DNA of 64,000 nucleotides, taken from assembly GCF_002954715.1 (NCBI RefSeq), contig NZ_MSCP01000001.1, positions 194,836-258,835 of the forward strand. The letters run 5' to 3'. The stretch is from Aliivibrio sifiae. Lineage in GTDB: Bacteria; Pseudomonadota; Gammaproteobacteria; Enterobacterales; Vibrionaceae. Below are positions 8,541 through 18,143 of the stretch, piece by piece. Each line of letters starts with the position of its first letter. Position 1 is the stretch's first letter. The position numbers were made by a program, and so were the translations under genes. Below the pieces are notes generated by a model. That model searched no databases. It was not told where the DNA came from and worked only from the letters and a program-made list of their open reading frames with translations.

Positions 8541-9869
8541 TTAACCAATGATTATTTGGCCTAATACATAACCAACCATACAGGCTGAAACTACTCCAAT
8601 TAAACCAACCGACATAAACGAGTGGTTAAAGTAGTATTTACCAATTTTAGTTGTGCCTGAGCTATCAAAGTTAACCGTAGCAATGTCTGATGGGTAATTT
8701 GGAATGAAGAAATACCCATAAACAGCTGGCATTAAACCAATAACCAATGCTGGTTCTAATCCTAGAGCAAGGCCAACAGGCAACATCATTCGAGCAGTTG
8801 CTGCTTGAGAGTTAACCACTACAGATACAATGAATAGCGCTAAAGCAAATGTCCATGGGTGAAGTGTCACCATGTCTACGATACCGGCTCTAAATTGAGG
8901 CATTGCGTATTGGAAATAGGTATCAGACATCCAAGCGATACCGAAGATGGCAATCGCCGCAACCATACCTGATTTAAATACCACACCATTAGGCACGTCA
9001 CGAGGATCCGTTTTCGTTGCTAATAGAATCACACCACCAAATGCCAACATCATCATTTGGATTACGACTGACATTTTGATTGGTGCACCGCCATCTGTGA
9101 TGGTACGGATCTCAGGAAGCATTGCGATAACAACGATAGAAACAATGGCGCCTAAAAAGATAAGTACCGCATTACGCGCTTTAGTTGGTAATTGTTCATC
9201 TAAAGACGTTGAGGTTGTATTTAAGATTTTTTCACGCCAGATTGGATCTTTTAAGCGTGCTTGGTACTCTTCATCATCTTCTAGCTCTTTACCACGACGT
9301 AAGCTATATAGTGCTAGCATTAACGTACCAAATAAAGTGGAAGGCACTGTTACCATTAAGATCGACATTAGAGTAATAGAGGCGTCGATATCCACTAATT
9401 GTGCAAGGTAGTAAACAACCGCAGCAGAAAGTGGAGAAGCGGTAATTGCAATTTGAGAAGCAACAGATGCCGCCGCCATTGGACGTTCAGGTCGAATGCC
9501 ATTCTTCAGTGCTACATCACCAATAATCGGCATTATTGAGTACACAGCATGGCCTGTACCTAGTAAGAATGTCATTGCATAAGTAACAAAAGGCGCAATG
9601 ATAGTGACGCGTTTAGGGTTCTTTCTTAAGATCCGCTCGGCCACCTGTAACATATATTTCAAACCACCTGCGGCTTCTAATATAGATGCACAAGTCACTA
9701 CGGCTAAAATGATCAACATTACGGTGACAGGAGGAGAGGTCGGTGGCATTTTGAAGATAAAGACTTCAATAACTAAACCAATCCCAGAGACGACCCCTAA
9801 ACCTATCCCACCAAATCGGGAGCCGATATAGAGAACGAGTAATAAAAAGAGAAATTCAAAATACAACAT
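8541..9869 (-). CDS. Anaerobic C4-dicarboxylate transporter, DcuA/DcuB family
   Basis: 442 aa from ATG 9869, chosen because AGGTGG lies at the right distance and DcuA/B proteins begin with MLxxExxxxLLxLxxGxRxGGIGLG, as here. The open frame extends 22 codons further upstream, but those codons look like leader. Conserved blocks include GTGHAVYSIMPIIGDVA, NGIRPERPMAAASVASQIAI and TASPLSAAVVY. Dcu carriers exchange fumarate, aspartate or malate for succinate across the inner membrane during anaerobic fumarate respiration. Some blocks look like DcuA and others like DcuB, so no symbol is given. A near-consensus FNR box lies upstream at 9996-10009. Confidence 0.88.
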   Translation of the reverse strand: MLYFEFLFLLLVLYIGSRFGGIGLGVVSGIGLVIEVFIFKMPPTSPPVTVMLIILAVVTCASILEAAGGLKYMLQVAERILRKNPKRVTIIAPFVTYAMTFLLGTGHAVYSIMPIIGDVALKNGIRPERPMAAASVASQIAITASPLSAAVVYYLAQLVDIDASITLMSILMVTVPSTLFGTLMLALYSLRRGKELEDDEEYQARLKDPIWREKILNTTSTSLDEQLPTKARNAVLIFLGAIVSIVVIAMLPEIRTITDGGAPIKMSVVIQMMMLAFGGVILLATKTDPRDVPNGVVFKSGMVAAIAIFGIAWMSDTYFQYAMPQFRAGIVDMVTLHPWTFALALFIVSVVVNSQAATARMMLPVGLALGLEPALVIGLMPAVYGYFFIPNYPSDIATVNFDSSGTTKIGKYYFNHSFMSVGLIGVVSACMVGYVLGQIIIG

Positions 9870-9995
9870 AGAACCACCTGCATTAATGCAATTATAATTA
9901 AAATCAACTACAGACATTAATACCTTATATTTCATGGGGTTTAATTGAGCAAGTTCTCATTTAGATTGTTGTTGGTTTTATAGATAGAAGGTTGG

Positions 9996-10009
9996 TTGAT
10001 CTGAATTAA
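9996..10009 (-). promoter_or_regulatory. Predicted FNR box for the dcu gene
   Basis: TTGAT, four bases, ATTAA has one mismatch to the FNR consensus TTGAT-N4-ATCAA. It lies 127 bp before the dcu start codon. Dcu genes are activated by FNR without oxygen in relatives. Confidence 0.5.
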
Positions 10010-10086
10010 ATGAAAGGTCATTTTTTATCAAAAAAAGAAAAAATGGGCGCTATCTATCGGATTGTACTGGTTATTATATGCTGGGG

Positions 10087-10115
10087 TTGGGTATTAACTA
10101 AGTGCTAATACCCAA
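10087..10115. repeat. Perfect 10-bp inverted repeat downstream of metA
   Basis: TTGGGTATTA and TAATACCCAA flank a 9-base spacer just after the metA stop codon. No T run follows on the minus strand, so it may be an RNA-stabilising 3' hairpin or a weak terminator rather than a classical one. Confidence 0.5.
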
Positions 10116-10121
10116 ATCAGA

Positions 10122-11060
10122 TTAGTCTCGTGTGAAGTTTTGCTCTGAGAAATGGTCAAGATCATACGGTGTTTGTTGATAAACACAGTAATTGAGCCAG
10201 TTAGAAAACAGTAAATGCCCATGGCTACGCCACGTCGCTTTTGGCGGGATCTCAGGGTTATCATCAGGGTAGTAATTCAGAGGAATAACAGGTTCCATTC
10301 CTTCACCTAAATCACGAATATATTCATTATGTAGAGTCAATGAGTCGTACTCTGGATGCCCTGTGACAAATACATTTCGTTTATCTTTGGTTGCCGCAAG
10401 GTACACACCTGCTTGCTCTGAGGTTGCTAAAATATCTAAATTAGTATGTTCATTTAGATAGTCAGCAGAGAAATCCGCATAGCGAGAATGAGGGGCTAAA
10501 AATTCATCATCAAATCCACGTAAAATAGGGTGATGTTGATCAAGATTATTATGTTGATATACCCCAGATAATTTTTCTTTTCGGGTGCGCTTTGGTAAAT
10601 CGTATAAGAGTTTTAATCCTGCTTGTGCTGCCCAGCATACATATAAACTTGAAGTAACATGATCTTTTGCCCATGTCATAATTGTTTGTAAGTGATCCCA
10701 ATAAATCACATCTTCAAATTGGACTAAACCTAGTGGTGCCCCTGTAATAATTAATCCATCAAAATTGCGGTTTCTAATACCTTCAAATTGGCGATAGAAA
10801 GTATCTAAATGTTCTGTAGGTGTATTTTTACTGGTGCGGTTATCAATTCGTAATAGCTCAACATCTACTTGTAGTGGGCTATTAGACAGTAAGCGCAAAA
10901 ATTGAGTTTCTGTTTCAATCTTCTTTGGCATTAAATTTAGGATAATGACTTTAAGAGGACGAATGGCCTGTGTCGTGGCACGGGATTCTTGCATGATGAA
11001 AATGTTTTCTTCACGCAATACTTCAGCGGCGGGGAGTTGGTCTGGTATTTTTATCGGCAC
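10122..11060 (-). CDS. metA: Homoserine O-succinyltransferase
   Basis: 312 aa, matching MetA in length and sequence throughout. The nucleophile Cys142 is in YVCWAAQAG, and the segment [14 protein letters not shown] contains the conserved His and Glu of the active site. It acylates homoserine with succinyl-CoA, the first committed step of methionine synthesis in the cytosol. Whether this protein prefers succinyl- or acetyl-CoA cannot be settled from the family name alone. It is a single gene. The upstream interval (11061-11148) holds only a short AT-rich promoter region. Confidence 0.95.
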   Translation of the reverse strand: MPIKIPDQLPAAEVLREENIFIMQESRATTQAIRPLKVIILNLMPKKIETETQFLRLLSNSPLQVDVELLRIDNRTSKNTPTEHLDTFYRQFEGIRNRNFDGLIITGAPLGLVQFEDVIYWDHLQTIMTWAKDHVTSSLYVCWAAQAGLKLLYDLPKRTRKEKLSGVYQHNNLDQHHPILRGFDDEFLAPHSRYADFSADYLNEHTNLDILATSEQAGVYLAATKDKRNVFVTGHPEYDSLTLHNEYIRDLGEGMEPVIPLNYYPDDNPEIPPKATWRSHGHLLFSNWLNYCVYQQTPYDLDHFSEQNFTRD

Positions 11061-11148
11061 AACTTATCCTTAAGTTATTTTTAATCTGTAGCATTCTATA
11101 CGTCTATACACCTAAACTACCTTATTATGAATAGAGTGTCGATACAAG

Positions 11149-11181
11149 AAAGGGCACCAATGTGCCCTTTTCTCTTTCTTT
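11149..11181 (-). terminator. Terminator of the EamA transporter gene
   Basis: Perfect stem AAAGGGCAC/GTGCCCTTT with a four-base loop (CAAT). T-rich tracts are present on both sides. It sits just after the minus-strand EamA gene and before metA. Confidence 0.75.
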
Positions 11182-11232
11182 AATAAGGAGAGAGCGTTTT
11201 TACTGAGTGTAAAGAACTCTTCTTTGATACAA

Positions 11233-12150
11233 CTACGCTGACTTATAACGCATTTTAAATAAATTTAATGAGAGTTTATTTCGTGGAAGCTTAGCCAGTA
11301 AAATACCGCTAAGTAACGGGAACAATAGCATTAATGATTGATCTGAAATCACAGTGCCAGAGGTAAGTGCCGATAGGCTTAAAGCGACTAATGGAAAAAT
11401 TAAGAAGCAGATTGAAGCCGCAAATGGTGTTGAAAGCTGACCTAATTTGAAATAGGCAACAATGCCACCAACGCTAGCAAAGACACCTAAATAGGCGACG
11501 GCAATCAGCGATGATGATGAGAATGCTTGTACCGTAATATTTTCAAATGCAAATGAAGTGATAAATAGTAGTAATGAAGCAATAAAGCTAGGGATAGCGT
11601 TGTAAGTAATAACTTGAATATCTTTGCAGTGCTTTTGAACCATGACATACATGATTGCATGAATAATGACAGCTAAAGCCAATGCCCCTGAACCGATTAA
11701 TAAATTATTACCTCCAATACTCAATTCATTCGATAAGATGAGATACAAACTTGCTACCGAAATAAATAAGCCAGCAAACTGGTGTGGTGATAGTCTAAGC
11801 CCTAAAAATAGGGTTGATGTGATCATCACTGCAATGGGCATGTTAGCAAAAATGATAGACGCTAAACCTGAAGATATATACATCTCACCAGCAATCATTA
11901 ATGTAAATGGGATTGCGAAATAGAAAACGGCGACAATAACCATCCATTTATTTTTTCCTTTGGGAAAGAACAGCGGTTGGTTAAATATTTTTGAGAGTAA
12001 AATCAGAATTGGAGAGGCAATTAAAAAACGTAAAGCCGTCGAAAAAATTGGTGGGATACTCTCTACCGCGATTTCCATAGCAAGCCATGTCGTTCCCCAG
12101 ATGAAGCACACCGAGCAAAAAAGAAGCAGAGAAAGGTATTTCTTATCCAT
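11233..12150 (-). CDS. EamA/DMT-family drug/metabolite exporter
   Basis: 305 aa from ATG 12150. An ATG four codons upstream is also possible, but the GGAA in that codon stretch is a better-placed ribosome site for 12150. Ten hydrophobic segments in two homologous halves are characteristic of the drug/metabolite transporter superfamily. The motif WGTTWLAMEIAVESIPPIFSTALRFLIA at the N-terminus (given here in part) is the EamA hallmark. Substrates of such carriers range from amino acids to nucleosides and cannot be deduced here. It is a monocistronic gene. Confidence 0.82.
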   Translation of the reverse strand: MDKKYLSLLLFCSVCFIWGTTWLAMEIAVESIPPIFSTALRFLIASPILILLSKIFNQPLFFPKGKNKWMVIVAVFYFAIPFTLMIAGEMYISSGLASIIFANMPIAVMITSTLFLGLRLSPHQFAGLFISVASLYLILSNELSIGGNNLLIGSGALALAVIIHAIMYVMVQKHCKDIQVITYNAIPSFIASLLLFITSFAFENITVQAFSSSSLIAVAYLGVFASVGGIVAYFKLGQLSTPFAASICFLIFPLVALSLSALTSGTVISDQSLMLLFPLLSGILLAKLPRNKLSLNLFKMRYKSA

Positions 12151-12399
12151 ATGTATTTCCATTATCTATTATTAATATATATCTATTTTTTATGTGTGCT
12201 ATCGCAACAAGATGAAAGGGGAATATACGTGCTTCACCGGAGGATAACTTACTCATTTAAAGCTTAAAAATGTATTTTTATGGAAAATTTTTCTCTTATT
12301 TGTAGTTTTAATAGTCACAGCATCGTCTTTTCTATGAATTTCTGAAAATTAGACAATACTAAATTCGCGTTAGTTAAATTAGCTTGTGCTAAATAATGT

Positions 12400-12427
12400 T
12401 TGACTAATGTAGTTAATTTAGTAGACT
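12400..12427 (+). promoter_or_regulatory. Predicted sigma-70 promoter of the YeeE/YedE pair
   Basis: TTGACT, 16 bases, TAGACT. Two similar tracts, TAGTTAAATTAG (about 12371) and TAGTTAATTTAG (about 12411), overlap or flank the promoter and could bind an ArsR-type repressor, which often controls these transporters. The remainder of 12151-12462 is featureless AT-rich DNA. Confidence 0.45.
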
Positions 12428-12462
12428 TGGGGTCTAATTATTGAGCAAGGCAGAGGTTTATA

Positions 12463-12882
12463 ATGGGCATAACAATTCCATGGGAATCCTTATTTGGCGG
12501 TATGCTTCTTGGGGTTTCTGCGACTTTACTTTTACTATTGAATGGTAAAATTGCAGGGATAAGTGGTGTATTAACTGGCTTGATGATGCCGAAGAAACAA
12601 GATTATGCATGGCGTGTATTATTTATTGTTGGGATGATCTGTGGTGGTGTGATTGGAACTTATTTTCTTGGTGCAGAAGTGCCAAGTGAATATTCTACGA
12701 CAACCGGAATGCTAATTATTGCAGGAATATTGGTTGGTATTGGAACACGACTAGGTAACGGCTGCACAAGTGGTCATGGGATCTGTGGTATTGGGCGACT
12801 GTCTGTTCGTTCAATGACTGCGACGGTTATCTTTATGTGTGTTGCTGCTATTACTGTTTTTATACGTCTTCATCTTCTTTAA
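12463..12882 (+). CDS. YeeE/YedE-family membrane protein (sulfur-compound transporter half 1)
   Basis: 139 aa with four to five hydrophobic segments. The conserved cysteine motif GNGCTSGHGICGIGRLS near residue 105 is typical of the YeeE/YedE family, to which the thiosulfate transporter TsuA belongs. This is a half-size protein, and the second half is encoded immediately downstream. AGAGG precedes the ATG. Such split pairs usually accompany persulfide or sulfide detoxification genes. Here the nearest sulfur genes lie 13 kb away. Confidence 0.75.
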   Translation: MGITIPWESLFGGMLLGVSATLLLLLNGKIAGISGVLTGLMMPKKQDYAWRVLFIVGMICGGVIGTYFLGAEVPSEYSTTTGMLIIAGILVGIGTRLGNGCTSGHGICGIGRLSVRSMTATVIFMCVAAITVFIRLHLL

Positions 12883-12895
12883 ATAAGGTTTGGTT

Positions 12896-13318
12896 ATGAC
12901 TACTTTATTATTTCGTATCGCCTCATTATTTGCTGGACTTTTATTTGGTATTGGAATGGTTACGTCTGGTATGGCAGATCCTCAAAAAGTAACCAGTTTT
13001 CTTGATATTACAGGAGAGTGGGATCCAAGCTTAATGTTTGTGATGGGAGGAGCATTACTTATCTTTATGCCTGCTTATTTTTTACTAATAAAACCTAAAG
13101 ATAAACCAATAAATGCAGAAGAGTTTTGTTTATCAACGAATAAAAAAATTGATAAACGATTAGTTATTGGTGCTGCTATTTTTGGTCTCGGTTGGGGGAT
13201 TGCTGGTGTGTGCCCAGGACCTGCCGTATCTAGTCTTGCTCTAGGTAATATGGATGTAATGGTCTTCTTTATTGCCATGATGGCAGGGTTGGGCATTACT
13301 CATAAAATGAGCCGATAG
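12896..13318 (+). CDS. YeeE/YedE-family membrane protein (half 2)
   Basis: 140 aa from ATG 12896 (AAGG at 12885-12888). A TTG two codons earlier is in frame but badly placed. Hydrophobic, with GIGMVTSGMADPQKVTSFLD near the N-terminus and the conserved GLGWGIAGVCPGPAVSSLA near residue 105, the Cys being the family's second conserved cysteine. It lies 13 bp after the first half and is surely co-transcribed. The two halves probably form one sulfur-compound channel in the inner membrane. Confidence 0.75.
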   Translation: MTTLLFRIASLFAGLLFGIGMVTSGMADPQKVTSFLDITGEWDPSLMFVMGGALLIFMPAYFLLIKPKDKPINAEEFCLSTNKKIDKRLVIGAAIFGLGWGIAGVCPGPAVSSLALGNMDVMVFFIAMMAGLGITHKMSR

Positions 13319-13368
13319 AAAATAAAATCGCTTTTTATTATATCTCTCGTCCTAAAATACGTTGAAAT

Positions 13369-13403
13369 AAGGCGCTCATTATTAAAATGAACGCCTTTTT
13401 TAT
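13369..13403. terminator. Terminator after the YeeE/YedE pair
   Basis: AAGGCGCTCATT pairs with AATGAACGCCTT around a short loop with one mismatch. A T run follows on the plus strand. Confidence 0.75.
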
Positions 13404-13432
13404 TGTTAATTTCTAGTTAGTATTTATAAAAA

Positions 13433-13855
13433 TTAATCAGTGTAGTTATAACGATCCGTTAAGGTCTCAGTATCATACTCAATTAATTCCCACTCAAAAC
13501 CGGCTTTATCGTAAAAATAGAGGCGACGTCCATGCTTTTCTTGAGTTACGTCTCCATTTTGTTCGTAGCCTAATGCGAGTAAGTTGAGTTTAATATTATC
13601 TAAATCGTCAACTATCATACCAATATGATTAACGGCAATATTCTGATACGGCTTACGGGTGTCTTTTGATGTAGAGGGGGAGTGCGGCTCTTGCAAAGCA
13701 AAGTAACAGCTCTCATTTCCTATATGAACCCATCGATAACTATCTTGATGAGTTTGATCGGTTTTAATTTGAAAATCAGGCGCTGCATTTAAAAGAAAAG
13801 CGAGAGCAGCATCAATATTTGGAACGGTGATATTTGCGTGTTCAAATTGTGTCAT
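13433..13855 (-). CDS. VOC-family (glyoxalase/dioxygenase fold) protein
   Basis: 140 aa, a two-module VOC protein. N-terminal FEHANITVPNIDAALAFL, central HIGNESCYFALQEP, NHIGMIVDDLDNIKLNL and C-terminal KHGRRLYFYDKAGFEWELIEY give the expected metal-ligand positions (His, Glu). VOC proteins include glyoxalases, antibiotic-binding proteins and dioxygenases, and the substrate is unknown. The promoter region contains a SoxR-like operator, suggesting induction by redox-cycling compounds. Monocistronic. Confidence 0.75.
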   Translation of the reverse strand: MTQFEHANITVPNIDAALAFLLNAAPDFQIKTDQTHQDSYRWVHIGNESCYFALQEPHSPSTSKDTRKPYQNIAVNHIGMIVDDLDNIKLNLLALGYEQNGDVTQEKHGRRLYFYDKAGFEWELIEYDTETLTDRYNYTD

Positions 13856-13892
13856 GGTGACTCCTTGTCTACCTATTGTTTAACTTATATAC

Positions 13893-13923
13893 AGCTTAAA
13901 ACCTCAAGTTAGGTTTAGGTCAA
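13893..13923 (-). promoter_or_regulatory. SoxR-like operator in the VOC gene promoter
   Basis: On the minus strand TTGACC (13923-13918), a 19-base spacer and TAAGCT form a MerR-type promoter with an over-long spacer. The spacer contains ACCTCAAGTTAGGTTTAGGT (read on plus), whose left half is identical to the SoxR box half CCTCAAGTTA and whose right half is degenerate. The position matches how SoxR works at soxS. Confidence 0.5.
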
Positions 13924-14424
13924 CCGTTAATTTGGTGAAATGTGCAACACAAATAGAGGTAGATACGTTAAATATAATCATTGTTATTGATGGATATATT
14001 AGTTGTGTTTTTAGGTTTTATTTATGTTTATTACCCGTATTTTATTTAAGGTTATAAGTTGATAAAACTTGATCTGTTTATATTCTATTTATGTTGCGTT
14101 CATAATCAGTAAGTTCCATTAATATTAAAAATAAGACTGTTCATGCGTGGAATGATAATTTTATGTTATTAGGTGTATTTCTCAGTTTTATTTAACCATT
14201 AAATATCAATGTCTTGTTTGGTTTTTTTGATGCTGTTTATGTATTGTTTCTTGCCGGATCCTAAGATTCCATTTTTGATAAGGGAATGATATATCCACGA
14301 ATAAATAGTTTATTTATAATCCACACCTCTTTCATAAATAGTATTTTAATTAATCGTGAATCTTTATCTTTTGAGATGTATAGGCTATTTATATTAATAA
14401 CGATTTAACACTAATGAGTATCTT
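13924..14424. other. AT-rich intergenic region upstream of cadC
   Basis: About 500 bp of very AT-rich DNA between the VOC gene and cadC. I find no ORF with a ribosome site, no clear hairpin terminator and no repeat. It presumably holds the cadC promoter. Confidence 0.5.
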
Positions 14425-16056
14425 ATGGTCGGATTATGTTTTCAAATTAATGACTGGACTCTTGTCATTGAGGAAAATAAATTATATCGCCAAGATAGGG
14501 AAGTCTCAGTTGAGCCACGTTTAGTTAATTTATTACGTTTTCTTGCTCAACATTCAGGTGAAGTTTTTTGTCGTGATGAACTTATTCAACATGTCTGGGA
14601 TGGCGCATTTGTTACAGACCAAGTTGTCACGCAATCCATTTTTGAGTTACGCAAAATATTAAGAGACGGTCGATTAGATAACGCAAGATATCTAGTGACA
14701 GTGCCAAAACGTGGTTATAAGTTGGTAGCAGAGACCAAGTTAGTTAACCTTGAAGATACTGAGTTTTGGAAGCCTTGTGATCGCTTTATTCCTGTAACCC
14801 CTCCTGTACCTGAATCTAAATTACCACATGATTCTCATGACATAATTGAAAATAAAGAAGAGAAAGAGGTAACTCCAGATCTTTCTTTTCCATCTGGCCC
14901 GCTAACACGAGCAATAGCAACCATTTCTAAAGACGTAGAGAAAGAAAAAAAGAAACAAGGTTCAGGCTTTAATTCTTTTCATCGATGGAAGTTACTTGCG
15001 TTTGATGCATTTCTAGTCTGTATATTGATCGCAGTGATTGTCTCTACAGCGTATCAACAAACCAGCACACATATAACCAAAGCAATTGATATTGATTTAA
15101 TTGAATTCAATTATCATGAAAGTCGAAATCAACAAGCCGATACTGAATTTTTAGCGGATGGGATCAGCCAAAAATTAATGGCTGATTTATCCAGTGTAGG
15201 TAACTATAGAGTTCAACTTAATAAAACGGATTTTACGACAGGAATTTTACCGGGAAAAGTGGTTAACGTTCGTGTAGAAGAGCAGCAGAACAAAACGTAT
15301 TTAGATGTTGAATATCATAGTAATACATCAAATAAGGTTCTTTTTAGCCGTCAATATAGAATGACGAATGCTAACTTAGAAAAAGTGTTACGCCAATCTT
15401 CTTTAGATTTAATGAGAGCGTTGGGTGTCTCTGTATCTAAAGAGAAAATGGACAGTCTAATGCGTGGTTTGCCTAAAGAAGAAGGCTTGCTTGAGATGTT
15501 GGTTAAGGCGAATCATTATATTAACCAATCAGACAGGGAATCCTTTGAAAAAGGGATCCAATTATTAGAAAAAATATCAGAAAAAGAACCTGATAATGGG
15601 TATATATCAGCTGAATTATACATTGCTTATAATGCATTTTTAGCTCTTAACCCAGAACTTGAATTAATAAATGATAACTCGATAAAAATAGAGAATTTGA
15701 GTCAATATCTAGTCGATAATTACGGAGATAATACGAATGAAATGTTACCTATTCGTATTTATGAAGCGCTTGCAATGGAAGCTATTAAACAAGATAAAAA
15801 AGAAGATGCACAAAAATATTTAGATCTTGCTTTTAGTCGTCGAGAATCGCCTTTTTCTTATATCCTTCAAGGTAAGCTTAACGAGTTAAATGGTAATTTA
15901 GAGTCGGCGGGTGACGCTTATAGTCGTGCTTTCTTTATGGATACGTCATTAGAAACATATATGTTGAGTGAAAACTTAATATTTTATAGTGATTTAGAAA
16001 ATGTAGCTTATTTTATGTACAGAGCCATAAAACCAAGTGAAGTCCGTTTAATGTAA
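14425..16056 (+). CDS. cadC: Membrane-bound acid-response regulator CadC
   Basis: 543 aa (E. coli CadC 512). The N-terminal OmpR/ToxR-type winged helix (residues 1-105) carries EPRLVNLLRFLAQHSGEVFCRDELIQHVW and the wing VPKRGYKLVAE, both near-identical to CadC. A Pro/Glu/Lys-rich linker follows, then one membrane segment (LLAFDAFLVCILIAVIV, about 190-210) and a periplasmic sensor domain with repeat-like helices. CadC senses low pH and lysine/cadaverine in the periplasm and activates cadBA directly from the membrane. Its targets cadB and cadA lie 2.2 kb downstream, separated by an oppositely oriented symporter gene. A hairpin terminator follows. Confidence 0.9.
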   Translation: MVGLCFQINDWTLVIEENKLYRQDREVSVEPRLVNLLRFLAQHSGEVFCRDELIQHVWDGAFVTDQVVTQSIFELRKILRDGRLDNARYLVTVPKRGYKLVAETKLVNLEDTEFWKPCDRFIPVTPPVPESKLPHDSHDIIENKEEKEVTPDLSFPSGPLTRAIATISKDVEKEKKKQGSGFNSFHRWKLLAFDAFLVCILIAVIVSTAYQQTSTHITKAIDIDLIEFNYHESRNQQADTEFLADGISQKLMADLSSVGNYRVQLNKTDFTTGILPGKVVNVRVEEQQNKTYLDVEYHSNTSNKVLFSRQYRMTNANLEKVLRQSSLDLMRALGVSVSKEKMDSLMRGLPKEEGLLEMLVKANHYINQSDRESFEKGIQLLEKISEKEPDNGYISAELYIAYNAFLALNPELELINDNSIKIENLSQYLVDNYGDNTNEMLPIRIYEALAMEAIKQDKKEDAQKYLDLAFSRRESPFSYILQGKLNELNGNLESAGDAYSRAFFMDTSLETYMLSENLIFYSDLENVAYFMYRAIKPSEVRLM

Positions 16057-16118
16057 TGAAACCAATCCAGTAACTTACTGGCTAGATTGCTTAACAGCGT
16101 TGATTTTGATTAGAAAAT

Positions 16119-16155
16119 AAAAAGCCCATCGTACAAAATACGACGGGCTTTTTCT
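16119..16155. terminator. Terminator shared by cadC and the Na+/alanine symporter
   Basis: AAAAGCCCATCGTA pairs with TACGACGGGCTTTT (one mismatch) with T runs on both strands, between convergent genes. Confidence 0.8.
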
Positions 16156-16177
16156 ATTTATGATTTAGAGAAAGAGC

Positions 16178-17647
16178 TTATGCTTTCTTTTTCTTTGGGT
16201 GCCATGCACCGTCCAAATCATCAAGTTCAGGGAACTTAGTTCTATCAAACTCTGGTGTTTTACCCGCTTTAAGTTGAACTTCGTAATCTTTAATGATTTT
16301 AATAGCTAGCTTAGAAAGAAGGATTAAAGCAATGATGTTGATTAATGCCATCATACCCATAGAAGCATCCGCTAGATTCCATACTACAGGTAGTGAAGCT
16401 ACAGAGCCAAACATAACCATTGCTAGAACACACAGACGGAAACCAAACAGGCCTTTCTTAGAGTTACCGTTTAAGAACATTACGTTAGTTTCAGCGTAGC
16501 TGTAGTTTGCAATGATAGATGTAAAGCAGAACAGTAGGATAGCAAGTGCCATGAAGTAACTTGTCCAACTGCCTAACTCATTGGTTAGAGCTTGTTGAAG
16601 AAGACCGATACCTGTTGCTGCATCAGGCTGGTCCATTACGCCAGAAAGCATAATCATTGCCGCAGAAGCAGTACAGATAACTAGCGTATCAACGAATACA
16701 CCTAGCATTTGCACAAAACCTTGTGATGCAGGGTGGTTAGGGTTTGGTGTAGCACTTGCCGCGATGTTAGCCGCAGAACCCATACCCGCTTCGTTTGAAA
16801 AAAGACCACGAGCGATACCAGACTGCATTGCTTGAGCGATAGTGTATGCAACACCACCAGCTGCCGCTTCTTGCCAACCGAATGCACTCTTAACGATAAG
16901 CGTTAATACTGCTGGAACTTCAGTAATGTTCATTACAACAATAATTAATGCAATCGCAAGATAACCAATCGCCATTACAGGAACAATCTTCGATGATGCG
17001 TTAGCTACACGACGTAAGCCACCCATAATAAAGAATGCAGATACTGCAACAATCACGATACCCATGATAGTTTTATCAAAACCAAATGAATGATTTAATG
17101 CGTCAGTAATTGTGTTTGCTTGAACGGCGTTAAAGACTAAGCCAAATGCAATGATTAAAAAGATTGAGAAAAGCGTACCCATCCAACGCTGACCTAGGCC
17201 TTTTTCCATGTAGTAAGCTGGACCACCACGGTATTGACCATCAACGTCTTTTACTTTGTAAACTTGAGCAAGTGTTGATTCGATAAATGCTGTTGCCATA
17301 CCAAATAGAGCAATAATCCACATCCAGAAGATAGCACCAGGGCCACCAACGGTTAATGCGACTGCTACACCTGCCATGTTACCCGTTCCCACGCGAGCTG
17401 CCATAGAGGTACAAAATACTTGATAAGAGCTGATGCCATTTTCGATTTCTTGGCCGCTACGTAAGATTTTAACTGAATGCCCAAGTTGGCGAAGTTGAAT
17501 GAAGCCAAGACGCAGGGTGAAGTAAACACCCACACCAACAAGAAGATAAACGAGGACTTGTCCCCAAAGAAGGCCATTGATCGCGCCAATAACGGACATT
17601 AATGCCTCGTTCATTGACTCAATGATCGTTGAATCTGTGTTTGTCAT
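16178..17647 (-). CDS. Sodium:alanine (glycine) symporter family protein
   Basis: 489 aa, multi-span membrane protein. Family signatures are clear: GTGNMAGVAVALTVGGPGAIFWMW, GGPAYYMEKGLG, FSNEAGMGSAANIAASA and the NADASMGMMALINI-like C-terminal part. It takes up alanine or glycine with Na+ at the inner membrane. The C-terminus is Lys-rich (HPKKKKA). It is placed between cadC and cadBA on the opposite strand and has no evident role in the Cad response. The exact substrate is not determined by sequence. Confidence 0.88.
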   Translation of the reverse strand: MTNTDSTIIESMNEALMSVIGAINGLLWGQVLVYLLVGVGVYFTLRLGFIQLRQLGHSVKILRSGQEIENGISSYQVFCTSMAARVGTGNMAGVAVALTVGGPGAIFWMWIIALFGMATAFIESTLAQVYKVKDVDGQYRGGPAYYMEKGLGQRWMGTLFSIFLIIAFGLVFNAVQANTITDALNHSFGFDKTIMGIVIVAVSAFFIMGGLRRVANASSKIVPVMAIGYLAIALIIVVMNITEVPAVLTLIVKSAFGWQEAAAGGVAYTIAQAMQSGIARGLFSNEAGMGSAANIAASATPNPNHPASQGFVQMLGVFVDTLVICTASAAMIMLSGVMDQPDAATGIGLLQQALTNELGSWTSYFMALAILLFCFTSIIANYSYAETNVMFLNGNSKKGLFGFRLCVLAMVMFGSVASLPVVWNLADASMGMMALINIIALILLSKLAIKIIKDYEVQLKAGKTPEFDRTKFPELDDLDGAWHPKKKKA

Positions 17648-18063
17648 GAAATTTCCTTATTATTAATCGTTAATTTACTTTTCTTAAATAATGGATAACG
17701 AAACGCCAATCTTTAAGAAATATAAGTAACTTTGTTATAAAGTTGTATAAAATATCGTTTGCTAAGGATTTGCGGCGATTAATATAGTTCAGTCAGCTTT
17801 GGATAGTCAATAATAATGAAACAATATGTCGTATTTTTTTTACGTATGGACATAAAGATTTACAAAGTTTTGTTTCCATTTTTTAGCTTTTAAGTGCGAT
17901 CGCTTTAATGTGCATAATGAATAGATATTTTGAATATCAGGAAGAGATAAACTTTCTTATTTCTCCTTTATTTAAATGGTATTGATAAATTTATATTTTT
18001 TATGTTTTTGCAATTTAATCTAAATCGATTTTATTAAGTTATTGATTGTTTAGTCTTTGTTGT

Positions 18064-18143
18064 TTTTATCCTTATCTTTTTTCATCCTCCTTCCTTATTT
18101 TTTTATCATTATTTTATTGATAATTTTATCCTTATTTTTTTTC
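18064..18143 (+). promoter_or_regulatory. 60-bp-phased direct repeat upstream of cadBA (possible CadC sites)
   Basis: TTTTATCCTTAT followed by a T tract and C occurs at 18064-18083 and again at 18124-18143 with one mismatch in 20 bases. The repeats are exactly 60 bp apart, about six helical turns, so they face the same side of the DNA. They lie 160-240 bp before cadB, where CadC sites sit in E. coli, and CadC sites are AT-rich. The rest of 17648-18304 is AT-rich with no ORF. Confidence 0.4.

Noticed and set aside
8947-9411. 154-codon plus-strand ORF inside the dcu gene
   Set aside because: Antisense shadow of a strongly conserved transporter; composition is not protein-like.
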